From Halomarina ordinaria (GTDB lineage: Archaea; Halobacteriota; Halobacteria; Halobacteriales; Haloarculaceae): a DNA stretch of 64,000 nt. The translations under genes were made by a program, and so were the position numbers. Location: NCBI RefSeq assembly GCF_030553305.1, contig NZ_JARRAH010000003.1, forward strand, positions 124,001-188,000. Reading direction: 5' to 3'. Below, piece after piece: positions 23,567 through 33,112 of this stretch. The notes beneath the pieces were generated by a model. It saw only the letters and a program-made list of their open reading frames with translations. It was not told where the DNA came from and ran no database searches. The first letter of the stretch is position 1; each line of letters opens with the position of its first letter.

Positions 23567-24802
23567 TCACGTGGCAGGTTCCGGCGCGAGCCACCCGAGG
23601 GCGACGCCGGAGACGGCGACGACGCCGGCGAGGAGGAAGGCCGCGTCGAAGCCGGCGGTGTCGACGACAGCGCCACCGACGATCGGCGCGACGAACGCCC
23701 CGGCGAGGCCGACGCTCGTCTGGAACGCTACCGCCGTCGCGGCGACGCGGGCGTCGACGAGTTCCCGGACGTAGCTGAACGAGAGCCCGATCGTCAACTG
23801 AATCGCGAACCCACTGGCGAGCAGCACGGCCACCAGGACCGGTATCGCCTGTAGTCGCGTGAAGCCGAAGACGAGCGGCGCCGCGACCACGAACGAACCC
23901 ACCACGACGGGCTGTCGTCGACCGCTGAACACCCGGTCCGAGAGGATACCGCTGCTGGTCCGCGACAGGACGCCCACTGCAGGAAACACGGAGACGAGGA
24001 GGCCACTCACCGCCACCGAGAGGCCCATCTCGCGGGTGAGATACGGCCCACCCCAGCTGTTGACGAACAGGTACAGGGCGTACCCGAGGAACCCGAGCCC
24101 GCCGACCAGCCAGACGTGGCGGTCGCGGAGGACGGCCCCGAACTCGGAGAGCGACGGTGCGTCCCCGGCGCTGTGACCGAGCCCCCGACTCGTCGGCCAG
24201 AAGAGCACGAGACCGAGGAGGGCGAGCCCGTTGAACGCGAGGAAGATGGCCGGCCAGCCGAACCGTGCCGCGATCAGTGGTCCGACCGCCTGGCCGAGGG
24301 CGAACCCGACCGGTCCGCTGGCGGTGAAGATTCCGACGGCCGTCGCGCGGCGGTCGCGCTCGACCGCTCTGCTGACGATGTCGATGCCGGCGTTCCAGAC
24401 GGCGACGTACGCGACTCCACCCAGTACGCGGGACGCCACGACGGACCGGAAGTCACCGCTGCGGCCAGCCACCCACCCCCACACCCCGGCGACGAACAGC
24501 GTGAGAACGGCGACGGCCATCGCCGTTCGCGTGTTCGTCCGGTCGAGCCCGATACCGATGGGGACGCTCGCCACGACGGCCGTCCCGAACATCGTGCCCA
24601 CGAGGAGTCCCGCCGCCGTCGCATCCACACCGAGCGACTCCTGAACCAGTGGCGTCACGCTCGCAGGGGCGATCTCGTAGGCAGCGAGCCCCGTCGAGAT
24701 GAGACTGGCTCCGGCGACGAGTCCCCAGAGTCGTCGCGGCTGTCGGTCGGGGGGCGGACCACCTGCTCGGGCGGTGTTCACCACCGTCGATCGTTCGGTC
24801 AT
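23567..24802 (-). CDS. MFS transporter
   Basis: The 411-residue protein has about 12 hydrophobic helices and the general MFS pattern, with a DRTNTRTAM loop after helix 2 and a well-conserved helix 4-5 region (GGVAYVAVWNAGIDIVSRAVERDRRATAVGIFTASGPVGFALG). It resembles the cyanate/nitrate-like or general MFS carriers; the substrate is unknown. The frame is open upstream to 25159, but the ATG at 24802 precedes the first helix and the extension is of low quality. It is divergent from the large regulator at 25332. Confidence 0.85.
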   Translation of the reverse strand: MTERSTVVNTARAGGPPPDRQPRRLWGLVAGASLISTGLAAYEIAPASVTPLVQESLGVDATAAGLLVGTMFGTAVVASVPIGIGLDRTNTRTAMAVAVLTLFVAGVWGWVAGRSGDFRSVVASRVLGGVAYVAVWNAGIDIVSRAVERDRRATAVGIFTASGPVGFALGQAVGPLIAARFGWPAIFLAFNGLALLGLVLFWPTSRGLGHSAGDAPSLSEFGAVLRDRHVWLVGGLGFLGYALYLFVNSWGGPYLTREMGLSVAVSGLLVSVFPAVGVLSRTSSGILSDRVFSGRRQPVVVGSFVVAAPLVFGFTRLQAIPVLVAVLLASGFAIQLTIGLSFSYVRELVDARVAATAVAFQTSVGLAGAFVAPIVGGAVVDTAGFDAAFLLAGVVAVSGVALGWLAPEPAT

Positions 24803-25331
24803 CTCCGGTCGCTCCGTGGTCTTCGACCGAGGGTGCGATAACTCTGCCTGGTATGCGATAGATGGTTCCCCTCGACGGGGAACGAGGACTGCCACGTCCG
24901 GACGGGCGACCCGCCCGGTGGAGGGAGTGTGCGACCGGGGCGCGAACGTCCCCGTACGTCGACACGGCCGTCGGCGTCCGGGCGGTGTGCGTGGAGTGGA
25001 CACCCGGTGTCGGGTGCGGTGCAGCTCGGACTCGGCGTGTCCGGACAGTCGTCTTCGACGAGGTATCCCGTACTCACTGTCCAGGGCTCGGGTCGTCTCG
25101 GACTTATCGATGGGTGTTGAACACCGAATGAAGTAACGGCAGACGCGTTCGTGTTTCAACAGTGCGAACAGCTATCGCTCCACAAACGGTTCCTCGCCGG
25201 ACCCCCCGACGGACCGTCGATTCGGTCCGCCGTTCGAACGACGCTGCCAGCGCGCGCTGCTCCCCGAGTGACTGCGACCTCCGCTCCCGAACGCCGGTAC
25301 GTTCAACCAGCTCGACGTTCAGTATTCAACA
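24803..25331. promoter_or_regulatory. Divergent control region between the MFS gene and the Bat-type regulator
   Basis: No gene is supported. Two dyads built on TTGAAC/GTTCAA words are present: GTGTTGAACAC at 25114-25124 and TGTTTCAACA at 25152-25161. More GTTCAAC and ATTCAAC words lie at 25300-25330, just before the regulator's ATG. A similar dyad, GTTGAACAAC, occurs at 28296-28305 after the regulator gene. They may be binding sites for it. Confidence 0.4.
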
Positions 25332-28208
25332 ATGGTTCCCCCCGCTGGACCCCTCGATGCGACACACATCGCGCTCGTCGGAGCGGCACGGTGGATGGAC
25401 GCGTTCGGAGAGCGGTTGGAGACCGAGACGGCGGCCGCCGTGCGGCGGGTTCCGACGGCAGCGACGGCGCTCGACGTCGTCCGGGAGGACGCCGTCGACT
25501 GTGTCGTCTGTGAACACACGCCCGAGGCCGCCTCCGGTGTCGACCTCGTGGCGTCGATCCGAGAGGAGACGGCGACGCTTCCAGTCGTCATGTGTACGGC
25601 CGACGGCGACGAGGCGACGGCGAGTGCCGCCATCGGCGCGGGCGTCTCGGATTACGTCGCACTGGACGAACCGCCCGACGACCAGTTCGACGACCTCCTC
25701 GCTCGTGTGGACCGGGCCGTCCGGAACGCGAAGCGAGCGACGACGCGGCGAGACAGAGCCCGACAGTTCGACGCCATCTTCCACGACGCCCGGGCCGCGA
25801 CCTGGGTGCTCGACGCCGACGGGACGGTCGTTCGGGTCAACGAGACGGCTCGTGACCAGGTATCCGGCACCGTCGAGGACGTCGTCGGGGAGCCGTTCTG
25901 GGCGCTCCCCTGGTGGGCACACGACGACGCGGTCCGGGCGGACGTCCAGCGAGTCGTCGAGACCGCACGTCGGGGGCGGTTCGGCCACGCGGTCGTCCCT
26001 CGCTCGTCGTTCGAGGAGCCGGCCGACGTCGTCGAACTCTCCGCCCGTCCCGTCCACGACGGGTTCGGTGACCTCGTCTCGGTCGTCGTCGAAGGGGTCG
26101 ACATCACCGAGCGCGTGACGCTCGAACGCGACCTCCGCCGGTCCGAGGAGCTCCACCGGGTGACGCTCAACAACATGACCGATACGATCCTCATGACCGA
26201 CGAGTCCGGTGAGTACACCTACGTCTGTCCGAACGTCCACTTCATCTTCGGGTACACCGCCGAGGAGATCCGCCGACGGCGACCGGTCGACGACCTCCTC
26301 GGCGAGGACCTGTTCGACCGCGACGAACTCGCCGCGAAGGGCGTCCTCAAGAACATCGAGTGTACCGCGACGGACAAGGCTGGACGCGAACACACGCTGC
26401 TGGTCAACGTCCGCGAGGTGTCGATTCAGGACGGCACGCTGCTGTACAGCTGTCGCGACATCACGAAGCGAAAGCAGCGCGAAGAGGCGTTGGCGACGCT
26501 CCACAGGACGGCCCGGGACGTCCTGTACGCCGAGACGCCGTACGGGATCGCACAGCACATCGTCGACGATGCCGCCGGCGTCGTCCATCTCGACGCGAGT
26601 GCGGTGTACCTGTTCGACGCCGACGAGAACGAGCTACGGCCGGTCGCGCAGTCCGCCGCGATGCGTGCGTTGCACGGCCCGCTGCCGACGGTACGAGCGG
26701 ACGACCCGGGACTCGTCAGCGACAGTTTCCTGAACGACGAGCCGCTGTTCTTCGACGACGTCCACGACTCGGAGCGACTCGACAACCGCGCGACCGACCT
26801 CCGAAGTGTCGCCTACATCCCGCTGGGCGACCACGGCGTGTTCGTCGTCGGCTCGGCGGCGGTCGGTCGGTTCGACCCGGTGAGCCGGGAGCTGGCGGAC
26901 CTGTTGGCGGCGACCGGCGAGGCCGCGCTCGACCGCGTCCGACGCGAGGGTCGATTGCGACGACAGGAACGACAGCTCCAGCGACGAAACGCCGAGCTCA
27001 CCGCCCTCAACCGTATCAACGAGATCATCCGGGAGATCGACCAGGCGCTCGTCGCGGCCGAAACCCGCGCGGAGATCGACCACGCGGTCTGCGAGCGCCT
27101 GACCGACGACGACCGGTTCTCGTTCGCGTGGATCGGTGTGCTCGACACCGCGAACGACGTCGTCGAGCCACGCTCGTGGGCCGGGGAGGAACGTGGCTAT
27201 CTGGACGCTCGCTCGTTCACCGTCGCGGCGTCGGCGGTCGAACCGGCTGGCCGGACCGCAGCGACCCACGCCGTGACGACCGTCGACAACGTCGCCGAGC
27301 GCCTCCGACAGGAACCGTGGCGAACGGACGCCCTCTCGCGCGACTTCCTCTCGATCGTGAGCGTGCCGCTCGCCTACGACGAGTTCACCTACGGCGTCCT
27401 GACGGTGTACGCGGACACCCAGGGGGCGTTCGACGACACGACGCGGGACGTCGTCGTCGAACTCGGCGAGACCATCGCGTCCGCGACCAGTGCGATCGAA
27501 CGGAAGAACGCGTTACTGACGACGTCCGTGACACGCGTCGAGTTCGGCGTCGACGACCCGTCGTTCGTTCTCACGCGCCTCGCCCGGGACGCGGAGTGTC
27601 GACTCACCTATCGAGGCGGCGTCCAGCAGACCGAACGCGGGAGCGACGTCTTCGTGACGGTCGACGGCGCGCCCGTCGAGGCGGTTCGGGAGGCGGCGAG
27701 TGCCCTCGTGGCCATCGAGCGGGTCCAACCCATCAGTTCCGACGCGTCCGGTGGCGTCGTCCGACTGCGAATCGCACAGCCGTTTCTGGCCCTCGAACTG
27801 GCCGACCACGGTGCGGTCCTCCAGCGGGTCGTCGCCGAGGACACCGGGACCACGCTCCGCATCGACGTCCCGGAGTCGGTCGACGTTCGCCACATCACTC
27901 AACTGGTCTCGAACTCGGTCGACGGCGTCGAGTTGCGGTCGAAGCGGACGCTCGATCGCTCGTCGACGCGAGACCTCTACTCGCGGTTCCTGGAGCAGGT
28001 CACCGACCGCCAACTCGAGGTGCTCCAGACCGCGTACTACAGCGGGTTCTTCGAGTCGCCACGGGACAGTACCGGCGAGGACGTCGCGGCGGCGCTCGAC
28101 ATCTCGCCGGCCGCGTTCTATCGGCACGCGCGCACCGTGCAACGCAAACTCTTCTCGACCCTGTTCGACGAGGTCGGCGTCGCCGCGTTCCCGGCGACGG
28201 GGAACTGA
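25332..28208 (+). CDS. Bat-type sensor-regulator: receiver-like, two PAS, two GAF, HTH_10
   Basis: The 958-residue protein has a degenerate response-regulator-like domain (about 10-125), two PAS domains (about 145-265 and 270-375), two GAF-like domains (about 385-520 and 540-690), a bacterio-opsin-activator-associated region and a C-terminal HTH_10 (about 895-945; ends FYRHARTVQRKLFSTLFDEV). This is the standard layout of haloarchaeal Bat-like regulators, which sense redox state, light or small molecules and activate nearby genes directly without a kinase step. Candidate targets are the cytochrome bd operon, the small zinc-ribbon gene downstream and the divergent MFS gene. ATG 25332 follows a TATTCAAC segment, suggesting a leaderless transcript. 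Confidence 0.9.
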   Translation: MVPPAGPLDATHIALVGAARWMDAFGERLETETAAAVRRVPTAATALDVVREDAVDCVVCEHTPEAASGVDLVASIREETATLPVVMCTADGDEATASAAIGAGVSDYVALDEPPDDQFDDLLARVDRAVRNAKRATTRRDRARQFDAIFHDARAATWVLDADGTVVRVNETARDQVSGTVEDVVGEPFWALPWWAHDDAVRADVQRVVETARRGRFGHAVVPRSSFEEPADVVELSARPVHDGFGDLVSVVVEGVDITERVTLERDLRRSEELHRVTLNNMTDTILMTDESGEYTYVCPNVHFIFGYTAEEIRRRRPVDDLLGEDLFDRDELAAKGVLKNIECTATDKAGREHTLLVNVREVSIQDGTLLYSCRDITKRKQREEALATLHRTARDVLYAETPYGIAQHIVDDAAGVVHLDASAVYLFDADENELRPVAQSAAMRALHGPLPTVRADDPGLVSDSFLNDEPLFFDDVHDSERLDNRATDLRSVAYIPLGDHGVFVVGSAAVGRFDPVSRELADLLAATGEAALDRVRREGRLRRQERQLQRRNAELTALNRINEIIREIDQALVAAETRAEIDHAVCERLTDDDRFSFAWIGVLDTANDVVEPRSWAGEERGYLDARSFTVAASAVEPAGRTAATHAVTTVDNVAERLRQEPWRTDALSRDFLSIVSVPLAYDEFTYGVLTVYADTQGAFDDTTRDVVVELGETIASATSAIERKNALLTTSVTRVEFGVDDPSFVLTRLARDAECRLTYRGGVQQTERGSDVFVTVDGAPVEAVREAASALVAIERVQPISSDASGGVVRLRIAQPFLALELADHGAVLQRVVAEDTGTTLRIDVPESVDVRHITQLVSNSVDGVELRSKRTLDRSSTRDLYSRFLEQVTDRQLEVLQTAYYSGFFESPRDSTGEDVAAALDISPAAFYRHARTVQRKLFSTLFDEVGVAAFPATGN

Positions 28209-28381
28209 CGTCGGGACCACAGTGGCTCGCCGGTTGCTCGTCGTCACGCGACTGCTGTGGGAGGCACGGTGCGGGGAGGGGGGAGGTTCGAGTACGTTGA
28301 ACAACGAACTGGCGTGTTCTACGCCGGTTGGATGTTGAACTAGTACGCGGATAAGCCGACACGGCGTACGTCCTCGTGACG

Positions 28382-28525
28382 ATGAGAGATGTCGAATACG
28401 ACCCCCGGGAGGAATCGGCGTACGAGTGCTTCGACTGCGGCACCATCGTGGTCGCCGAGTCCTGTCCGAGTGCGTGCCCCGACTGTGGCGGCGCGATGCG
28501 CAACCGCTTGACGACGTTCGAATAG
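28382..28525 (+). CDS. Small rubrerythrin-like zinc-ribbon protein (47 residues)
   Basis: This short gene encodes a 47-residue protein with two CxxC knuckles (ECFDCG at 15-20 and CPDCGG at 32-37), the layout of the small rubrerythrin-like zinc-ribbon proteins common in haloarchaea. It probably binds one zinc or iron ion; the function is not known. A GGATAAG box lies about 30 bases before the ATG and a TTGAAC word lies just upstream of that. It sits between the Bat-type regulator and the cytochrome bd operon. Confidence 0.75.
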   Translation: MRDVEYDPREESAYECFDCGTIVVAESCPSACPDCGGAMRNRLTTFE

Positions 28526-28643
28526 GCCGCGGTGAGCGACGCACGGCAGTCGGCACGGCCGGATGCAGCCGAAACCTCCGCGTCCGGTCGGAGATGACTC
28601 TGCCCCCCTCGGCGACGCGGTCGCCGTACGTACCGTCGAGTCG

Positions 28644-29645
28644 TCAGTTCGTGTACCCCTCACCGTCGACCGGTCCGGCAAACGTCCCGTAGAGGAACTT
28701 GAAGTACCACAGCACCAGCACCAGGACCGGCAGCCCGAACACCGTGGTGAGATTCAGCGCGAGCGGCGAGACGACGGCGGCGTCGATGGTCAGCCCGCTC
28801 GCGGGGTAGATCGTCGGGTACAGCAGGACGGCGACGAGGCCGACGAGGAGGAACGACAGCACGAACGTGGTACCGAACCACAGTCGGTGGCGACCCCGCC
28901 GTGCAGCGACGAGCCCGCCGACGCCGACGCCGACGCTGGCGAGGACGACCGCGGCCGCAGGCGCCGTGAGGAGTAGCGTCCGCACGTCGGAGGGACCGAG
29001 CCAGTAGACGACGCCCAGCAGGACGACGACCCCGCCGAGGTAGGCAACGGTCGAGGCGGTCCCGTATCGAACCATATCGTCGGCGAGCGAGCCGCTGGTT
29101 TTCGCCGCGACGAACGCTGCGCCGCTGGTCAGACAGAGCGCCACCACACCGACGCCGGTCAGCAGGCTCGGCAGGCTGATCGCGGCCGTTCCGAAGATCC
29201 AACTGCCAACGAGCGTCCCGAGGAGCAGCGGCGTGACCGTACTTCCGACGACGAACAGCCGGTCGCAGAGCTCGTGCCACTCGGCGTTCTCGCGCTGTTC
29301 GCGAAGTTCGGGCGCGACGCCGCGAACCAGCAGGCTCATGACGACGAGAATCGCCAGCAGGTACTGTTCACTCAACAGGCGTGAGTAGACAGCCGGAAAC
29401 GCCGCCAGCAGCGTCGTCCCGAAGGCGACCAGCCAGACCTCGTTCGCGTCCCAGATCGGGCCGAACGCCGCCAGAAGGGTCTCGCGGTCACGTTCGTCAC
29501 GTGTCGCGTACAGCATCCCGATTCCGAAGTCCATGCCGTCGAGGGCGACGTACATCGCCAGCGCGAACAGGATGACCCCGAACCAGACGGTCGGCAGCGA
29601 CGGGACGAGGTAGGCGTCGACCGGAACGAACAGGGGACTAGTCAT
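28644..29645 (-). CDS. cydB: Cytochrome bd oxidase subunit II
   Basis: The 333-residue membrane protein has the pattern of CydB: an N-terminal PTVWFGVILFALAMYVALDGMDFGIGML helix with the DGxDFGIG motif, then FGPIWDANEVWLVAFGTTLLAAFP, and about eight further helices. With subunit I it forms the high-affinity quinol oxidase of the cytoplasmic membrane that reduces O2 to water without pumping protons. Its ATG lies inside the end of cydA (8-base overlap, ATGACTAG), so translation is probably coupled. Length is within the normal range for short-Q-loop bd oxidases. Confidence 0.94.
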   Translation of the reverse strand: MTSPLFVPVDAYLVPSLPTVWFGVILFALAMYVALDGMDFGIGMLYATRDERDRETLLAAFGPIWDANEVWLVAFGTTLLAAFPAVYSRLLSEQYLLAILVVMSLLVRGVAPELREQRENAEWHELCDRLFVVGSTVTPLLLGTLVGSWIFGTAAISLPSLLTGVGVVALCLTSGAAFVAAKTSGSLADDMVRYGTASTVAYLGGVVVLLGVVYWLGPSDVRTLLLTAPAAAVVLASVGVGVGGLVAARRGRHRLWFGTTFVLSFLLVGLVAVLLYPTIYPASGLTIDAAVVSPLALNLTTVFGLPVLVLVLWYFKFLYGTFAGPVDGEGYTN

Positions 29646-31089
29646 CGCCGTTCACCCACGGAAGTTGCGGTCGGCTGCGGTCGCCCTCGTCACGGACCCC
29701 CATCCGTTCGAGTTCGTCCTCCATCAGCCACTTGAGGGTGAAGCCGAAGGCGGTCACCAGAGCGAGATACAGCAGGACGAACGCCACGAGCGTTCCCGTG
29801 ACCTCGCTCGCAGTGAGCGTTGTCGACACCGCGTCGTTCGTCCGGAGGACGTCCTGGATCACCCACGGCTGTCGGCCGATCTCGGTGACGTACCAGCCGG
29901 TGAGCAGGGCGACGAAGCCGAGCGGCGAAGCGAGCATCATCGCCTGCAGGTACCGGGTTCGTTCGCGGAGTTGACCCTTGCGCATGAGGTTCCCGCCCCA
30001 CAGCGCGAGGCCGATGAAGAGGAAACCGAGACCGACCATCGCGCGGAACGACCAGAAGACTACCGCGACCGGTGGGTTCTCGTCGTACTCGTGGAGGCCG
30101 GTGATTTCCGCGTCGAAATCACCGCCGCTGGCGAGGAACGAGCCCAGGGCGGGCAGACTGATCGTAAAGAGGTTGTCCGTTCGCGGGTCGGTCATCGCAT
30201 CGAGGCTCCGGGGAACCGCGATCAGGTGGAGGTCGGCCTGCCCGGTCTCGTAGTGGGCCTCCATCGCCGCGAACTTCTGTTCCTGGGTGTCGGCGATGTG
30301 TCGACCGTACGCGTCGCCGTGGATCGCCTGAAACGGGGCCGTGACGAGCAGGAGTACGACCGCCGCCCGGAGCGCGGTGTTCCACGCCTCCGAATCGCGC
30401 TTTCGCCAGACGAAGTAGGCCGAGATCCCGGCGACCAGCAACGTGACGGAGATCACCGAGGCGTTGATCATGTGGACGTACATCCACGGCATCCGTGGAG
30501 TGAAGAACGCCGCCACCGGATCGGTGAGCTGGGCGACCTCCATTCCGTTGCGCTCGACGAGTTCGAACCCCTGCGGGGTCTGCATCCACGCGTTGACGAC
30601 CAGAATCCAGAAACCCGAGAGCCACGCCCCCGCGCCGGTCAGCACCGACGAGAGGACGTAGGTCCGGTCCGAAACGCGCTCGCGGCCGAATAGGAGGACG
30701 CCCAGGAAGACGGCTTCGAGGAAGAAGGCCATCTTCGCCTCGAAGGCCAGCGGGCCGCCGATCATCTCCCCGGCAGCCTCCGCAAACACCGGGAAGTTCG
30801 TCCCGAACTGGAAGCTCATCGGAATCCCGGTGACCGTGCCCATGACGAAGCCAACGGCGAAGACCTTGGTCCAGAACTCCCTGAGATGGGTGTACCGTCG
30901 GTCGTCGGTTCGAACGTCCTTCCACGTGAAATAGATGATAAACGGCGCGAGCCCGATCGAGAGCGCCGCGAAGACGATGTGGACGGTGATCGTCCAGCCG
31001 AACTGGAGTCGGCTGCCGAACTCGGGTGACAACAGCGCGCTTTGTTGTACGATTTGAACAATGGTGACGAGTGAATAATCGAGTATCAT
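29638..31089 (-). CDS. cydA: Cytochrome bd oxidase subunit I
   Basis: The 483-residue protein is CydA. The haem b595 His is seen in TITVHIVFAAL (H37), the haem b558 His in PWMYVHMINAS, and the quinol-site region shows the invariant GRQPW in TEIGRQPWVIQ. It has about nine transmembrane helices. Bd oxidases serve respiration at low oxygen and under oxidative or nitrosative stress. The ATG at 31089 is chosen over 31152 because the conserved N-terminus starts there and a TATAAT-like box lies at about 31129-31136. A 24-bp inverted repeat at 31091-31114 sits between that box and the start codon. Confidence 0.95.
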   Translation of the reverse strand: MILDYSLVTIVQIVQQSALLSPEFGSRLQFGWTITVHIVFAALSIGLAPFIIYFTWKDVRTDDRRYTHLREFWTKVFAVGFVMGTVTGIPMSFQFGTNFPVFAEAAGEMIGGPLAFEAKMAFFLEAVFLGVLLFGRERVSDRTYVLSSVLTGAGAWLSGFWILVVNAWMQTPQGFELVERNGMEVAQLTDPVAAFFTPRMPWMYVHMINASVISVTLLVAGISAYFVWRKRDSEAWNTALRAAVVLLLVTAPFQAIHGDAYGRHIADTQEQKFAAMEAHYETGQADLHLIAVPRSLDAMTDPRTDNLFTISLPALGSFLASGGDFDAEITGLHEYDENPPVAVVFWSFRAMVGLGFLFIGLALWGGNLMRKGQLRERTRYLQAMMLASPLGFVALLTGWYVTEIGRQPWVIQDVLRTNDAVSTTLTASEVTGTLVAFVLLYLALVTAFGFTLKWLMEDELERMGVRDEGDRSRPQLPWVNGDD

Positions 31090-31090
31090 G

Positions 31091-31114
31091 ACGTTCGAAC
31101 CACTGTCCGAACGT
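31091..31114. promoter_or_regulatory. Inverted repeat ACGTTCG-N10-CGAACGT in the cydA promoter
   Basis: Perfect 7-bp arms at 31091-31097 and 31108-31114 flank ten bases. The element lies directly before the cydA ATG and after its TATA-like box, where a bound protein would cover the transcription start. The CGAA/TTCG cores recall sites reported for haloarchaeal anaerobic HTH_10 regulators such as NarO, but the spacing differs. Confidence 0.55.
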
Positions 31115-31296
31115 AAGACGACGATTCGATTATAGACGCTGCCGATTCTCACTCGGGAAGAATGGCCGTGCAGTAATTGTGAACTACTGATTCGAGCGAC
31201 TCGCTGGCACGGTCGTACGGGTCGCTAGCGTGTCGGTCCTGGGCCGTCGGCTGGGACCGCTCGTTTGCACGGACGGCGACCGTGACCGCTTCGGTG

Positions 31297-31746
31297 CTAC
31301 TCGCCGACCTCGGTTTTCACGACGGTCGCCGGCCGGGTCGTCAACCGGAGAACGCGGTCGGTGACGCTCCCGAGCAGGGCGCGATACTCGTTCGGTCGCC
31401 GTTTGGTCCCGAGCACGAGCAGGTCCACGTCGCACTCGTCGGCGTACCGCACGATGGTCTCGGCCGGGCGACCGTGGCGCATCGCTATCTCGACGTCGAC
31501 ATCGACCGCCGATGCCCGGCCCCGGAGCTCCGAGAGCGTCTCCTCGCCGTGTCCCTCGAGGCCGTGTTCGGGGCCTTCGGCTTCGTCGACGTACTCGTCG
31601 CCGCTGTACGCAGTCACGACGTCCTCGTCGACGACGTAGAGGACGTGGAGGACAGCATCGTGAGCGGCTGCGAGGTCGAGCGCGTGAGCCTCAGCCTCTT
31701 CGGACGCGACGGTGCCGTCCGTCGAAAGCAGGATTCGATCGTACAT
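31297..31746 (-). CDS. Universal stress protein (UspA family)
   Basis: The 149-residue protein is a single Usp domain. It starts MYDRILLSTDG, has an ATP-site-like ending GSVTDRVLRLTTRPATVV (the GS-x2-9-G type loop is partly conserved) and LLVLGTKRRPNEYRALLGS before it. Usp proteins bind nucleotides and help cells survive stress, often next to respiratory genes, as here with cydAB. The start at 31746 is preferred to 31761 because a TTTTATC box lies about 28 bases before it. It reads in the same direction as cydAB but is separated from it by the cydA promoter. Confidence 0.88.
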   Translation of the reverse strand: MYDRILLSTDGTVASEEAEAHALDLAAAHDAVLHVLYVVDEDVVTAYSGDEYVDEAEGPEHGLEGHGEETLSELRGRASAVDVDVEIAMRHGRPAETIVRYADECDVDLLVLGTKRRPNEYRALLGSVTDRVLRLTTRPATVVKTEVGE

Positions 31747-31888
31747 TGGATCGGAGTTCATAGCTGACCGTGATAAAACCGATCTCCGATTCCCATCGCT
31801 CGGAAGTCGGGCACACGCGTCCGATGTACTCATCGGTGAAGCGACGGTGGCGAGCCGAGAAACCGAGGAAGAGGAGAGCCGATTTCGG

Positions 31889-33112
31889 CTAGTACTGGTA
31901 CGTGGCTAGGTCTTCCACACTGAGGTCACCGCCTCCATCGGAGAACATCGACTTGGGAATCGTCGCGTCGATGATCTCCATATCGTCGACGACCTGCGCG
32001 ATGTTGAAGTCGACGTTGATGCTACACAGCCGGTACGCATCCAGCGGGTCCAGACCCTCTTGGTGCACGAGGATCGAGATGGCCTCTCTGATCGCGTTGA
32101 CCATGGCGTCGTCGAGATCCTCACTGAAACCCATCGGGATGTAGTGGTCGTCGGTCTCCGCAACCGGCCAGTCCAGCGGAACGTCTTTGTGGAGGGTGAA
32201 CTCCAACGTGGGCGAGAGCGAGGTTTCGATCGCGGTGAGTGACACCTCCCCGTCGCCCTGGGATGCGTGTCCATCGCCCGTCCAGAAGAGCGCACCTTCC
32301 GCGCTGACGGGGAAGTAGACCGTCGTTCCCACCCCCAGTCGGCGGTTGTCCATATTCCCACCGAAGTACGAGGGTGCGATGGTATCCAACGGGCCCGTAG
32401 ATGGTCTCTGACTGACAGCCATGATCCCCATGAACGGGTCTAACGGGAACGCGACGTCCTGCTCCAGTGAGACACCAACCGAGTCGGTGAACAGAGCGGT
32501 CTCCCTCTCTTCGTCGAAGGGAATGACCTGACTGTCACCCTCCGGGAAATCCGTTTCCGGGAGTGCTCCGGACGGGGAAGCCGAACTGACGCCATACGGC
32601 GCACTCACTTCGATGTCCTTGACGTAGACTTCCAGGATATCGCCCGGTTCGGCGTCCTCGACGTACACCGGACCAGTCACTGGATGTGGTCCCTCTCGCT
32701 CTACCTCGTTCCCGACCGTCACTTCCGGTTCGAAGATATCCGAGTGAGCGATACCGTTGTCGAGTAAGTACTGTTCGTGGTCCTCTTCGTCCGGAGCGGT
32801 CAGAACACAACCGAACGTGACAGTGTCTCCCGATTCGATTTCCAGTACCGGCTCGCGGTCGGGGTCGAAGATCCCCCACTGGATATTCTCCGGCGTCGGT
32901 TCGACTTCGTAGTGCTCGTTGCTGTTGTCGGTGCCTGATTCTTGGGCTTGTGTAATGCTGGACCCCGCAACGATTGCAGCACCCGCAGTTCCCGCTGCTG
33001 TCTTTAGAAACCTTCTCCTCCGGAGCGTCTCTTGCGAAGGGAACGTCACCCTGTCGTCTGCCGGTTCACTACCCAATTCACCACCGCTTCGACTAGTTTT
33101 TTCGTCGTTCAC
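31889..33112 (-). CDS. Acetamidase/formamidase family protein with Tat signal
   Basis: The 407-residue protein (GTG start at 33112) has a Tat signal RRRRFLKTAAGTAG at about residues 30-45, followed by an FmdA_AmdA domain. The family signature is visible as WTGDGHASQGDGEVSL, with HPVTGPVYVEDAEPGD earlier. These enzymes release ammonia from formamide or short amides. Most are cytoplasmic, so the export signal is noteworthy; here hydrolysis would occur at the cell surface. The long N-terminal frame opens at 33172, but TATAAA-like sequence at about 33145-33152 points to a start further in. The base composition is clearly less GC-rich than in neighbouring genes, which suggests transfer. Confidence 0.85.
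   Translation of the reverse strand: MNDEKTSRSGGELGSEPADDRVTFPSQETLRRRRFLKTAAGTAGAAIVAGSSITQAQESGTDNSNEHYEVEPTPENIQWGIFDPDREPVLEIESGDTVTFGCVLTAPDEEDHEQYLLDNGIAHSDIFEPEVTVGNEVEREGPHPVTGPVYVEDAEPGDILEVYVKDIEVSAPYGVSSASPSGALPETDFPEGDSQVIPFDEERETALFTDSVGVSLEQDVAFPLDPFMGIMAVSQRPSTGPLDTIAPSYFGGNMDNRRLGVGTTVYFPVSAEGALFWTGDGHASQGDGEVSLTAIETSLSPTLEFTLHKDVPLDWPVAETDDHYIPMGFSEDLDDAMVNAIREAISILVHQEGLDPLDAYRLCSINVDFNIAQVVDDMEIIDATIPKSMFSDGGGDLSVEDLATYQY

Noticed and set aside
28982-29645. Cyanide-insensitive oxidase with extra subunits
   Set aside because: Only cydA and cydB are found; no third subunit or cydCD-type transporter gene lies nearby.
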